64,000 bases of DNA from Labia minor (GCA_963082975.1 OY720350.1:45214734-45278733), one strand, 5' to 3'. Counted from the stretch's first letter, positions 22,344 through 33,857 are shown. Notes: generated from the sequence alone by a model not told the origin. Program-made: numbers and translations.

Positions 22344-23494
22344 CAGGCCTTCTTAGGGGGTCGCGTAGCAAAATTCTGAGGTCGCGAGAGATTTTAATGT
22401 CAAATATTTAAATACACGATTTTGTAACATCTACAGGGTGGACCAAAAGTCCGGTAACATTTGAATCGAGCGCTGCTTCGAAGGGGGGAGCTGGCGTTAC
22501 TAAACGCGAGAGCGGCTAGTTGGAATTCAGTGCCATGAACGACGCGTTCAGCGGAGCACAACGCGCGTTTTGCGTACACGAGTACTATCGCAACAACGAT
22601 TCTGCGACTGAAGCGCGACGAAAATTTTGTACACAGTACAACATACCAAATAAAAATCAAGCTCCATCAACTCGTGCAATTAAAAATTGGGTACAGAAGT
22701 TCGAGGAGACGGGTTCAACATTAAACCAACCACGACGTCGAGAGAGCCCGTAAACATAGAGCGCGTACGAGCATCTTTTAAGAGAACAACCTGGCCTCTC
22801 TACTCGAAAGCGGTCTAGTGTTTTATTTGTGTCCAGGACATCTTTAAATCGTATTCTTCACAAGGATTTACATTTACAACCGTATAAAATTCAAATTGTA
22901 CAACAATTAAGGCCAAAATTATAGGCAAAAAGTCAATATCCAAAAGAGATGACATTAACTGGTCACCCCGCAGCCCGGATTTGTCACCAATGGACTTTTT
23001 CCTTTGGGGATACCTCAAAAGTAAAGTTTTTAATAACAACCCTCAGTCAATTGAAGAATTAAAAGAAAATATACGCGAGGAAATTCAGAACATTTCTCCA
23101 AATACATGTCGGGCGGTGATGGAAAATTTCCGCACTAGGTTACGGGGGTGCCAAACTAAACAAGGGGCACATTTGGACGACGTTATTTTTAAAAAATAAA
23201 ACCCTGATTTTTTTATACTTTTATAATAAATAAACATATTTTCTTTCATATCTCTTTTTGTATTTTTTATAACCATTTGAAATGTTACCGGACTTTTGGT
23301 CCACCCTGTAGAATCTAGAAATTATACAAATACACACCCCTAGATTCTATTTTTTATATGTATGTATATATTGTTACCTAATAAATAAATCATCAAAAAA
23401 TATTTATATATCTTTCTTTTATATTTATACGGGGTCGCCAGGAAACTCGTAATCATAAATGGGGTCGCGAATGAAAAAAGTTTAAGAAGCCCTG
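22344..23494. mobile_element. hAT-type MITE (about 276 bp) split by a nested mariner
   Basis: Left end CAGGCCTTCTTAGGGGGTCG; right end AAGTTTAAGAAGCCCTG. The 8-bp target duplication TTTTAGAT is present at 22336-22343 and 23495-23502. The arms are GGGGTCGCG-rich. An 875-bp mariner-like element sits inside at 22434-23308, so the hAT MITE is the older insertion. Confidence 0.92.
22434..23308 (+). mobile_element. Tc1/mariner-type element with internal deletion, nested in a hAT MITE
   Basis: Terminal inverted repeats CAGGGTGGACCAAAAGTCCG and its complement CGGACTTTTGGTCCACCCTG are near perfect for about 29 bp and flanked by TA. Two coding blocks survive. Codons from ATG 22535 to 22753 encode an N-terminal helix-turn-helix half (QRAFCVHEYYRNND, ARRKFC, FEETGS). 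Codons at 22981-23199 encode a C-terminal half with SPMDFFLWGYLKSKVF, QSIEELKENI and VMENFRTRLRGC. The stretch between them is reduced to fragments (LHKDLHLQPYKIQ), so the catalytic centre is lost. It is non-autonomous. Confidence 0.9.
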
Positions 23495-23502
23495 TTTTAG
23501 AT

Positions 23503-24359
23503 AATGTATATTTTAATTGAATACCGAAATTTTAAATATTAACATCCAAAAATAAATAATACAAAAATAATTATCTCTTCATTTTTTTAAATTAACAATA
23601 ATGCATCGAATATTTCGAATTTGGCATTAACTTAGGCATTAACTTTTGAAAATTATAAAGAAATAAATTTTTAAAATAAAATATAATTAATTGAGATAAA
23701 GTTTGATTTGAAATGCCATTTGAAGGTTTAATATTAAAAAATCACCGTAATTATTTACTCCCTTAAATAATAATGAAATAATAAAGATTTTTAGATGTAA
23801 TTTATTTGATGTATTTGGAGAGGGGTGAGTGAAATTTGCAAAAAGAAAATGTGACCTTATTACGTTACTATTTTTATTTTAATTTTTCTCGAAATAAAAA
23901 TTTAATTATTTAATGATATGCCATTGTTTTACATGATTTAAAATCTAACTAAGGTTATATGAATTGTACATTTTTTTGTATACTGAAAGTTCGGTATATT
24001 TTACAAATATAGCTCAGTTTGTTATGAATCCGACGCTGATTTCACGGAAATATAATAATATAGTTTATATCGCTTAGAATTTCTTACAAAACCCCTGGTC
24101 TGTGCCCCTGTTTTTTTTCTTTTTTTTTTTTTTCTTTTTTGATGAAATGAATGTGTCAAAGTTTCTATTCTATATTCTAAACAGTACCTGCAAGAGCTTT
24201 TAGTTTTCTTCATTTAATTGGAAGAAAAATGCAGTTGATGTTGTATGATGATAATAATTAATTCATTAAATGTAAATTAAATGTTTGAAAATATTATAAT
24301 ATTGATTTTAGCTTTAAGATAAAAATAATTAATTTTTTTTATTTATATTTTATCTGTAA
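23503..24359. other. AT-rich spacer without recognised features
   Basis: AT-rich, with a T-rich run near 24110-24140. I see nothing that supports a gene. Confidence 0.4.
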
Positions 24360-24557
24360 CCATCTCAACTTATCAAAAAGGGATTGGAGGGAGTTAGAAA
24401 CGATGTGAGAGAATTCCCAGATGATAATCCTAGAAATCCCTGGAAATTTGGAGGGAATCCAACTGAATTGATCCACCAGCCCTGGCAAAATCCTACGGAC
24501 GACCTCTTTTTAAAGAGCATTTCACAACTTTGTAAAACCAAAGGATTAATTTCTTGA
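24360..24557 (+). other. short coding-like stretch, unrecognised
   Basis: An open frame of 65 codons, ending in TGA at 24555-24557, lies in a local patch of balanced base composition. From 24381 it reads GLEGVRNDVREFPDD, then NPRNPWKFGGNPTELIHQPW and QNPTDDLFLKSISQLCK, which looks protein-like (mixed polar residues, several Trp, Pro and Asp), unlike the Lys/Ile/Phe-rich random frames around it. Just before it is CTCAACTTATCAAAAAG, a poor splice acceptor. I recognise no family. It may be an exon, or a remnant of a mobile element. Confidence 0.25.
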
Positions 24558-24799
24558 AACTTTTTTAATAAATTTTTCCAAAGTTTATATTATTATAGTG
24601 ATTTATTTATTTTTTGATTTTTTTTAACTTTAATTTCTTTGTATTTCTGAGTATTTTTAGTAAAAAAATCTATACTAGTTTGGTACATACATTGGTTTAA
24701 TACTAGGGGAAAGCACTGGTTTATTTTTATTTCGAAAATTTCAAGGGAAACCCGAAACTTCAAGAGCCTATAAAGAAATTTCATGAAATTTGAGGAAAT

Positions 24800-25230
24800 T
24801 TGGTATGGTATTACTTAATGCATCAGTATGATGAATTGATCAACTTTTGGTGCAAATCCGGAAACCGGAAGTGGTAGTATTAGCGATCGACGATAGGAAG
24901 GGAAGGGTTATTTTCACACCAAATTTCACACGAGAAGTTTTTTTTACATATCACCACGAATCATGCACTTTGTGGTGGTTTTATTCTCGAGAAAAATCAT
25001 CTTTATTAGTTTTTACTTGATTTAAAATTATATGACGTCATCCAGCCATTCATGACGTCACAGCCTGGTCTTACATATAAATAAAATAAAATTAAAAATA
25101 TTTATTTTATATCCATATTTGATTTTTATTAGATTAATAGATATATTAAAATTATTTGAAATTGTTTCTGTAGCTGGAAATTAATTTACTTCAAACCGTC
25201 GGTCGGTTCGGACCTGGCCACAGGTCAACT
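24800..25230 (+). mobile_element. F1 repeat, copy c (5' truncated)
   Basis: It starts within the element at ACTTAATGCATCAGTATGAT, has the inner GATCGACGATAGGAAGGGAA block and two GACGTCA motifs, and ends CGGACCTGGCCACAGGTCAA plus CTT. Confidence 0.75.
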
Positions 25231-25369
25231 TATTATAAAGTAAAAACAATCTGTATTGGTTTCAGCCTCAAAAAAAAATATTTTTGTTAGTTTTTTCTTA
25301 ATTATAGTTAATTATATTATTCAATTCTAATTCTGCCAGCGATATCAGCACCTTCATATTGATAGCTGT

Positions 25370-25560
25370 CTACCGTCATATTTTTTTTAAATATTGTATT
25401 AATTTGTATTTTTATATTTAGAATATTTTAAAATGTTTAATTCGTTTTTAATTTAATTTAAATAAAATTAAAAATAATTATTTTAATAATATTTTAGATT
25501 TAGATTTATCTACCATTTCCACTCCAAAAAATAAATCTTGAAGTTAGCAACATAATACAT
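25370..25560 (+). repeat. F3-related fragment
   Basis: TATTGTATTAATTTGTATTT, ATTTAAAATGTTTAAT and AAATAAAATTAAAAATAATT follow the same order as in F3 elements at 34965-35100 and 52680-52790 (reverse). Only the AT-rich middle is present. Confidence 0.35.
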
Positions 25561-26755
25561 ATGAACAATTATAAAAGAAGGGACTATAAATATTATTTCT
25601 TTTCTTTAAGGAGGTATTGAATGAACAATGGGGAGCTTTTATTAAAATTTCTAAATTGTTTTATACTAAAGGATTTCTATGGTTATTAATTAACAAATTG
25701 ATTGGTATTTTCTATGTAGAAATATAGACGAGAGAGATGAGAGATTATAAAATAAGAATAATAGAGAGGAAGATATTCATTATAAACGCCCAGTGAATTT
25801 ATTAATATTCCCTGATAAACCCCTAATATTCTTAAAACAATATCACAGTCCATAAAGAATAATTTTTTTAAACTACCGAGCGGCGACTTGGTAAAACAGG
25901 AACTATTTATTTAAAAAAAACACATAAATTATTATTAGAGAAAATTACTTAATGATTTCAAAAATTATATTTCACGATCACATCACCTTATATTAAAATT
26001 AATTATCATCTATTAAAATAATTAACTTTATTTAATTAAAATAATAACAACATACCTATTATATATAAGTAACTACAATATTCAAATATATAAAATTTAT
26101 ATTATGTTTTAAATAAATCAGCAAATATGAAGAATAAAGAGAAGTAAAATAGAAATTTTCAGAGGATGGTTTAATAGTAATTTAATTTGCATACATTAAC
26201 CTTTTCCATAAGTTGTTTTGCATTTACTCTATTCAAAATACGATTTAAATTTAATTAACTTGGTCAAACGCAAGTCAAATCTATATTAGTTCAATTTTAC
26301 ATATCATTTTTCTGTTTTTTTTTTTTTCATTTTCTGACCGGTAAAATAATAATTTAATAATTTTCAAATATATACCATTATGTATATATAATATGTTTAA
26401 TTTTATTACCAAAATAAATATAATTACCATTAATAATATTAAATTTTAGAATTAATTTAAATATATCTAAATATTTTATGAATGTAAATGTAATCTAATC
26501 GTATTATATTAACAAAAATTGTCTCTAGATATATGTGCATACAAGTATAGGTATATGTTATAATAGGCCATTCAATAAGTCCATTTCAGTTATCTTTTAA
26601 ATTCTATGTGGCAAAATTTGATTGCGATCAGATGATTAGTTTGTATGATAAAGAATTTTTAGTAAAGCAATTTTTGTTATTTAAAAAATATGAAATTGCC
26701 CAAATTGGGCTACGAATTGCTTTCTAATTCACTGAACTCCTCAGATCTGTAAAAG
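25561..26755. other. AT-rich spacer without recognised features
   Basis: Nothing coding and no terminal repeats were recognised. The base composition is typical of the window background. Confidence 0.4.
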
Positions 26756-26763
26756 ACTATAAA

Positions 26764-27642
26764 TAGGGTTGCCATATTTTTTCACGGACCAACCGGGACA
26801 GTTCTGTCTATTTTACTTTAGGTTTAGGGATGTCGGTTTCGGAGGGGGGGTAAGGGGGTTTATGAAAACAGTAATGTAAAAAACACTTAAAATATGTTAT
26901 TTTATTCATAATGGTACCCAAACATGATATTTTTACAAAACAAAACAGTTTTCTAATGGGAGTGCTTCCCATAGATGTGCTATCTACTGCAGAGTCTGGA
27001 TTGCGTTGTGAACAATGTGAGCTCCACAACCAATACCATTTATTGTTCTCCCCAGTTCTTTCTTTACAAGAATAAAACAATGTTTTTCCCTGCCCTCTTG
27101 ACTCCACCAAAGTTTATGTTGCAATTGCCACCACAAAAGCCCACTACTTTATCTTCCAGTTTATTTTCCTTGATGACTGTCATAAGATGACTTGTTAATA
27201 TGTCTGCAGTTTCACCAGATACAGATTTAAATTCTAGTAGTTTGACTTGCACTCCAGATTCCTGTTTAAAATAACGCACAACTATGGGGACAAGTTAACC
27301 TCTTTTCTGTTTGGAAGCATCCATACTTAGTGCAACAAAATTTGCATTTATTAAATCATTCTTTAATTCTTCCAGCGCTAAAGGTGCTAATATTATAGCC
27401 TCACATTTGGTTTTTCCCAATGAAAATTTTGGTTCAAAAAATTTCTATTACTGTGTTACTTGCCAAAACGTTACTAATCACACAAGAGCAGATTAATCAT
27501 TCTCTGATCTAATAATTTTGCTCAATTATTTCCAAGAAACTGTCCCCTGAATCTAAACCGGGACAATTTCAACAACCGGGCGGGACACTGGGACAACCCA
27601 GTATATCTGGGACTGTCCCGGCGAAACCGTATGGCAAGTCTA
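26764..27642 (-). mobile_element. hAT-type element with transposase remnants
   Basis: Left end TAGGGTTGCCATA; right end, read on the other strand, TAGACTTGCCATA. The 8-bp target duplication ACTATAAA is at 26756-26763 and 27643-27650. Next to both ends are CCGGGACAG blocks. Minus-strand frames at 27279-27064 and 27110-26808 encode pieces such as RYFKQESGVQVKLLEF, SGETADILTSHLM and EDKVVGFCGGNCNINFGGVK. The last matches the GFxGDNCNxNFGG pattern of BED-finger/DUF4371 hAT transposases. The N-terminal zinc finger and most of the catalytic region are missing. Confidence 0.85.
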
Positions 27643-27652
27643 ACTATAAATA

Positions 27653-27706
27653 TGAGTTGTGGCCAGACACAGAACCGACTGACGATTTGAAATAAATTAA
27701 TTTCCA
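27653..27706 (-). repeat. F1 end fragment
   Basis: GAGTTGTGGCCAGACACAGA, then ACCGACTGACGATTTG and AAATAAATTAATTTCC. This is the 3' end of F1 in reverse orientation, directly beside the hAT element. Confidence 0.65.
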
Positions 27707-28063
27707 AACAACATTTTATATATATTGTAAGAGATATGCACTTCAATAGAGAAATAGCATTACAAACATTTAATAGGAACTATAAATTTAACACCCCTAG
27801 ACATACTTAAGCAGTAAGACTAATTAGGATCATATACGTATATTTTTAAATTCATTGAAACGCAAACCCTTAAATATCTCGATTTGAAGATAAATGGAGT
27901 CAGGCCACTTTCAAAATAAACGGCTCATATATATAAACCATTTCTTTTTAAAGTTTTCTTTTAAAAGCTCTAATTAGTATTTTTAAGTTAAAAAATAAAT
28001 TTCATTTTTATTTATATAGGTATTCAATTCATATTTTTATAAATACGTAAAAGAAATTAATAA

Positions 28064-28102
<39 letters not shown>

Positions 28103-29021
28103 TTTTGTATTTTTGTTGGTTTTTAATTTTCTTTCACCTGTTTATTAGTTTTCTTTGGACTTATTGTTGAAATAGTCTTATTTTAGAATATAAATCTATA
28201 AAAAAATGTTAGTTGAGAATATTCGCGTGCAATAAAAATAATAGTAATAAAAATTTTAATAATAATTTCTGTGGGCTTGGTATTAATTTCCTTTTGACAT
28301 TTAGTATATGACAGGGGTGGAATAGGCGAAGAACGTAGTAGTGGAAGTAGGGAGAGCTTACATTAAGGGCGGAACTCTCTTATATACAAATCCATTCTTT
28401 TTTATTAAAATTTAATTGACTATCTTATGAGTAATTTAAGTTTTTTTGAAAATATTAATAATTCTCCAGAATAACTTATAATTCTATATATCCTTGTAAT
28501 AAGTTGAGGAATTGCGTGACCCAATTAATAAAAAACATGCATTTCATTTGTTATACTGATAAAAAAAAAAATCACTAATTGAATTTTATAAAATTTTTTC
28601 TTTGTTATAAATGTAATTTTATAACAATTTTTATTTGGAATAACTTTTATATTTAATTTATTTTTAATTTTGATTTTCAGTTAAAAAAAATTTAATTTAG
28701 ATATTTAAAAATAAATAGTTTGAAACGAGGATATATTTTTAATACACTTTACTTAACTCACGCTGTCAGGATGTCCGTTTGTTTGTACGCGGTTTGTACG
28801 CGGTTTGTCCGCGGCATTTTATAATCGATATTTCAACAACTTCCCGTCATTCAATCAACTTGAAATTTTGCATACGCGCTTGCTCCTGCTAATAATACAC
28901 GAATCAATTGAAAAATCCATTGAATTATTTATCTATTAGTGGTAATTAATTAACTAAACTTCCATATGCGGAATATGGAATAGTTCACTATTTCAATCAT
29001 AGATGGCGATAGCAGTTCTAC
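27707..29021. other. spacer with a TA microsatellite and a repeat-like block
   Basis: A (TA)n run lies near 28068-28096. At 28745-28930 is a less AT-rich block with CGCTGTCAGGATGTCCGTTT and three short GTACGCGGTTT-like repeats. It begins with ACACTTTACTTAA, the same motif as the arms of the fold-back at 29022, so it may be part of that element. Confidence 0.4.
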
Positions 29022-29353
29022 TAAAAAGTATAAAATAAATTTAAGTAAAAAGAAATCTTTTTAAAAAACACACTTTACTTAAAATTGCACTAAAAAGTAA
29101 AAAATAAAATCAAAGCTTTTTAAAAAACAATTAAAGCTTTTTAAAAAACACACTTTACTTAAAATTGCACTAAAAAGTAAAAAATAAAATCACTGTAAAG
29201 TGTGCGCGCTCAAATTATAATAATACCGTAAAACATTTGCTTCCACTATTGGGTGCACACACTTTACAGTGATTTTATTTTTTACTTTTTAGTGCAATTT
29301 TAAGTAAAGTGTGTTTTTTAAAAAGCTTTCTTTTTACTTAAATTTATACTTTA
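29022..29353. mobile_element. fold-back (long inverted repeat) element
   Basis: The left arm (29022-29206) and right arm (29255-29353) are inverted copies. The shared order is AAGTATAA, TTTAAGTAAAAAGAAA, TTTTTAAAAAACACACTTTA, AATTGCACTAAAAAG and ATCACTGTAAAGTGTG. The left arm carries an extra tandem duplication of about 80 bp that the right arm lacks. The loop (about 29207-29254) is not AT-only. No protein is encoded. It would form a long hairpin if transcribed. Confidence 0.85.
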
Positions 29354-29786
29354 ATAAGTATATAACTATATATTAAGGTGAATTATTGTGATCGAGTTTT
29401 CAACTGATATAAAAGTTCTTCTGTGTCCAAAAGTTCATAGTCTCACAAGATGGTCTGTGTAACTGAATTATAAGAGCACTTCAAAATTGAAAAGATGTTC
29501 AAAAGTGAAATTCCATATTCAAAATTATATATATATATATATATGTTAGGGATGATAGAACAAATTTTTGCTAAAATCGGCTAACCGCAAGTGTCACATC
29601 ATTGATTTCACATTTTTTCAGTTTTCTCAAAAATAGTTTTAATTAAAGATTTTAATTAAATTAACTCCAACATGGTCAAACAAAATGATCTTTATTATCA
29701 AAATTTGATTTACGTTGAAATACACTAAAAGGGCTTAAGTCCGGAATTTTCACAGAAGTGTCCTTTAGTGTAGTAGATTAATATTT

Positions 29787-30360
29787 TTACTATCTCTCTA
29801 GAGATAGTAATGCAATCACGAAAATTTTAATGATTTTATACGTTTTGAAGGTCTCTGAATCATTTTAACTAAGGTTGAGAAAAATGTTTGTCTGTCTCTC
29901 TTCTCTCTCTCTGTGTGTATATGTGTATGTAGACAAGATTACGCAAAAACGGATTGAATCATGAAATTTGGTACATGGGCATTATTCAAAATTCGTAGTT
30001 TTTTATCAACTTTTGAGAAATGTAGCTCTTCTGGAAGAGGGGCATTACCTACCACGTTTTCATTCTTTACCGACCGACGATAGTAAGGGAGGTATTGTTT
30101 TCCTCTAAACTGACCACAAAAATATAGATATATGTTTGATAATTTTTCACATGATTACAAATTGTATAAAACTGCTATTTCAGCTTGATCCAATCGATGA
30201 GAGAACCAGAATTAATTTTTTAACACTGCAAATCACGCGCCAGGACGTGGCTTGCTGCCATCAACAAAGAACCAAACACGCGCTGGATTAATAAATATTA
30301 TTAATTAAATTTAATTAATCCAATTCAAATTTTCGAGATAGTCGACTGGAGACACTCCAG
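29787..30360 (+). mobile_element. F4 repeat, compact copy, with an F1 head fragment inside
   Basis: It starts TTACTATCTCTCTAGAGATA and ends GAGATAGTCGACTGGAGACA. The shared interior includes ACGTTTTGAAGGTCTCTGAA, GTTGAGAAAAATGT, ATTACGCAAAAACGG, GAAATTTGGTAC, ATCAACTTTTGAGAAATGTA and TTTTCCTCTAAACTGACC. At 30066-30102 the first 37 bases of F1 (TTTACCGACCGACGATAGTA) are embedded. The related element at 61691-63194 has the same order but a much longer middle. Confidence 0.6.
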
Positions 30361-31529
30361 ATTTTTTAATTTTAGATAACTAACTCTCTATTATCTTGTT
30401 AATAATATAATTAATAAAAATTGATAAATTCTTTTAGAGGAATTTTGCAAAAAAAGTATAACATTTACATTGTATAATTGATGCTAGTTAAATATTATAT
30501 CCAATAAAATAACAAAAATGTTATAAAAATAATATAAAAATAATTATTTTTAATTGGATTTTTATATCTTATATTTTATTCTTTTTTCAATAAAATCGAT
30601 GATTTCTCCAACTAATGAATTAGAATCAGCATTTTCACATTTTTTTTCCTTCTTTTGTTTGCTCACGTCCTTTTCTTATGCCTTTTCCCCATGCCAATGA
30701 TCAATATATGTGCAGAGTTGTTAATGGACTCCTCGGTCTGTGGCCGCCTATCACCTCCTACCACCCCAGCCAATATCCATACTTTCATCCCTTTCCTTTT
30801 ACCAAACTTTCTTCTTCACCTGTCATTTTACTGATTCGATTTTTCATTTCATACACCCAGATTAAATAATTTTTATTAGTCACTGTATATATATTTATTA
30901 TTTATAAACATACTTGTTCGTTTTCTCCGATTATTTATTATTTTAAAATTGATCGTCGTTTATTATTGAATATTCAAGTTTATTTAATGCGTTTAGTTGT
31001 CTCTTTTCTTTTTCTTAAATCCATATGGCATTTGGTGTGTTAATCCTAATTCTTTCATCATGATAAACAACAACTATAACTCATTAGTAAAACATTTCAT
31101 GAATATTCTAATAAGATTTAAGTGATATAAACAACTAACCCCATTCTTATAGGGAGACATCAAGATATTCAAACACTTTCAAAATATTATAAATGAAGAT
31201 AAAACTTAAAGAGACATTGCTAGTTACATTAAACATCGATTGAAATGTTTTTATCAAAAATAATTATCAATCAGGAATCGAAGAATTTTAATCTCTAATC
31301 TTGAACATTAATTTAATTTTAAGACCAAGATAATAATTTTATCTTGTAAGAAATGATTTTGAAAAAAAATTACTTATTTATTTCAATTAATAATAATTTA
31401 ACAATTATATTATTATTCATTTTTTTATAAATTAATTAATTTAACTTTTTCTTTTAATGTCTATCAGAATCTAAGTTCGTTTTTAGAAAGCTTTCGCAAT
31501 TAATTAAACATTTTTTTTTAATTTGGAAA
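30361..31529. other. AT-rich presumed intron sequence
   Basis: Mostly AT-rich. A short balanced-composition patch at 30660-30820 carries a 63-codon plus frame with no recognisable domain, and I do not support it as an exon. Nothing else is seen. Confidence 0.4.
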
Positions 31530-32453
31530 AATGTATTTTATTCGAAAAGTAAGGTGACTTTGTATTTATAAGAAAAAATATTTATTTATTTATCAAAATT
31601 TATGTGTTGTCCCCTTCAAAGTAATCCCCCTCAGATACAATACACTTATGCCAACGGTTTTTCCAATCCTCAAAGCACTTCTCATAAGCACTTTTCGGTA
31701 TAGCCTTGAGCTCTCCGTTGCAATCGTTGCCAATCGTTGCATATCTCCGTCCTTTCATAGGTCTTTTTAGTTTTGGGAACAAGAAAAAGTCACATTGGGC
31801 CAAATCCGGTGAATATGGTGACTGGGGCATGATTGCGCTGTTGTTTTTGGCTAAAAAATCTCTCACAAGCAAAGATGAGTGAGCAGGGGCATTATCGTGA
31901 TGCAAAAGCCATGAATTGTTTTTCCACAATTCTGGACGTTTTCTTCGTATTGCTTCTCGCAAACGGCGCATAACTTCAAGATAATACTGTTTTTTGACCG
32001 TACGACCATATGGTAAGAACTCCTGATGCACCACGCCATGGTAATCGAAGAAAACAGTGAGCAAAACTTTGACATTTGATTGAATTTGGTGTGCTTTTTT
32101 CGGTCATCTTGGGAGAGTTTGTACCACTTGTAAACATTTTTTTTACTCAGGACAGTTTCACCGTATGCCTCTGTCAACATTTCAAGTGTTTCGGAGCACT
32201 TTATTTTATTTTTTACACAAAATTTGATGCAAATCCTTTGATCCATATTTTTCAATAGCAAAAAATCGCCGAGCACGCAAAACACTTATAACCTTTACGC
32301 CTCTCACAACCAAACAAAAAATGCTATACGCTTGAAACTTGGTACAGATGTTCGGGAAGAGTGTACCAACACAACAAATCAAAAAAATCGATGATCGAAA
32401 GTACGTTGCTCGCGAAATTTGAAAAGTCACCTTACTTTTCGCACACACCTCGT
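31530..32453 (-). mobile_element. mariner element with internally deleted transposase
   Basis: The inverted repeats share GAAAAGTAAGGTGACTT at the left (31545-31561) and GAAAAGTCACCTTACTTTTC at the right. The right end continues to CACACACCTCGTA; the left outermost bases have decayed. On the minus strand, codons near 32243-32070 give the N-terminal helix-turn-helix (MDQRICIKFCVKNKIKC, KKNVYKWYK). Codons 32080-31600 give the catalytic half: VLLTVFFDYHGVVHQEFLP, WLLHHDNAPAHSS and PYSPDLAQCDFFLFPKLK. These include the three Asp of a DD34D mariner. The part between the two halves is missing and the frame shifts at the join, so it is inactive. Confidence 0.9.
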
Positions 32454-32457
32454 AGAT

Positions 32458-32747
32458 CAGTGGTTCCAAAGTTTAATTGACCAAGCGCGCCCCCTTTCCA
32501 GAAAACAATTTACTCAGTGCCCCTGAAAATTAACTTTTTTTTAATTTTAATAACAATTAAACAGAAAGATAAATGTATCTATTCGCAAAATATTATAAAT
32601 AAAGGTGTTAATTAGAAACATTGAAATTATGTATCTATTTATTGAATTCAAAATAGAAAAGTAATATACAAGTAATTTTTCCTAAATTAACCTGTGGTCG
32701 CTTCAGCACCCACGAGGGAACGCTAGCGCCCAATTTGGGAATCACTG
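32458..32747. mobile_element. hAT-type MITE, 290 bp
   Basis: Left end CAGTGGTTCCAAAGTTTAAT; right end GCGCCCAATTTGGGAATCAC plus TG. Flanks TCGTAGAT and CTATAGAT are a degraded 8-bp duplication. It is inserted within a few bases of the right end of the mariner at 31530-32453. No coding capacity. Confidence 0.75.
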
Positions 32748-33140
32748 CTATAGATAGAATGTAGGTATATCACTATTGGAAAACTACTATCCTTGAAAAT
32801 TTTTTGTTTAATTTTCTATCGCGTTGACAGAAAAACTAAACTATATTTATAAATGAAATTATAAAAGTAAATTGCATTTAAGATGTGAAAAATTATCATT
32901 AATTATAATAAAATAGATAAAATTAATTTAAATTTAAATAAAATATTAACTAAATTAATACATAACTACTTACATTTTTCATTTTCAAATATGACTGAAT
33001 CGAAATGCATTTACAATACTATCAAACATATATATATACATATATAAAATTTTAAAGTATACCAAAAAAACGAATAATTATTATTATTATTATTTCAAAT
33101 GCTTATGCATGGTGTTTAATTCTGAAATATAAATTAAATA

Positions 33141-33455
33141 TAAAAATAAATTAATACAAAAATATTTTTAATATACACGCTTTTTAATAGAAAATGCTCT
33201 ATAAAATAGAAAATAAAATATTTATTAAACCTTGAATATTATCCTTTATATATTCCCAACAAAAAAGTGTGGGGTGCATATAATAATATTAAATTCTTTT
33301 CCTCTACTACTTATGTTCATATGCGTCTACGCCTTTTTATTTAGGCATATGTAAAGGATAATATTCAAGGTTTAATTAATATTTTATTTTCTATTATTTA
33401 GGGCATTTTTGATTAAAAAGCGTGTATATTAAAAATATTTTTGTATTATTTATTT
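33141..33455. mobile_element. fold-back element with about 100-bp arms
   Basis: Left arm about 33153-33250 and right arm about 33350-33449 are near-perfect inverted copies (AATACAAAAATATTTTTAAT, ACACGCTTTTTAAT, ACCTTGAATATTATCCTTTA). A spacer of about 100 bases lies between them. It is non-coding. Target duplication was not resolved. Confidence 0.85.
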
Positions 33456-33480
33456 TCAAGTTTTTAGTTTTTTAGTTTTA

Positions 33481-33771
33481 TTAACTTCACATTTCTCTCT
33501 GTAATGTTCAAAATTTGTAATTGGATTTTAACTCATTGGATTTTAACCCACTTCTAGTTGAGCGATTTCGCTCAAATTTGATATATATTGATTAATAAGA
33601 TAATTAAATTCACAATTTTTAAAAATCGGTATTTTTGAAAAATTCAAAATATTTGTTTTTGATTGTTGCAGTGTCATCGACATGTTTCAATCTTGAGCGA
33701 AATCGCTCAACTAGAAGTGGGTTAAAATCCAATTTTGAACATTACAGACAGACAGAAAAGTGAAGTTAATT
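33481..33771. mobile_element. fold-back MITE next to the first CAP exon
   Basis: It starts TTAACTTCACATTTCTCTCT and ends, inverted, GACAGAAAAGTGAAGTTAAT. The arms share AATGTTCAAAATT, GGATTTTAACCCACTTCTAG and TTGAGCGATTTCGCTCAA. The left arm has a 15-base duplication (CTCATTGGATTTTAA). It ends 86 bases before the CAP exon at 33858. Confidence 0.85.
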
Positions 33772-33857
33772 AAAAGCGTATAAAGAGAGCTTGGATCAAT
33801 GAATTATATTATTTTTTGTTAAGTAGTCTATAATAAATATATTCATTTATTATTTAG

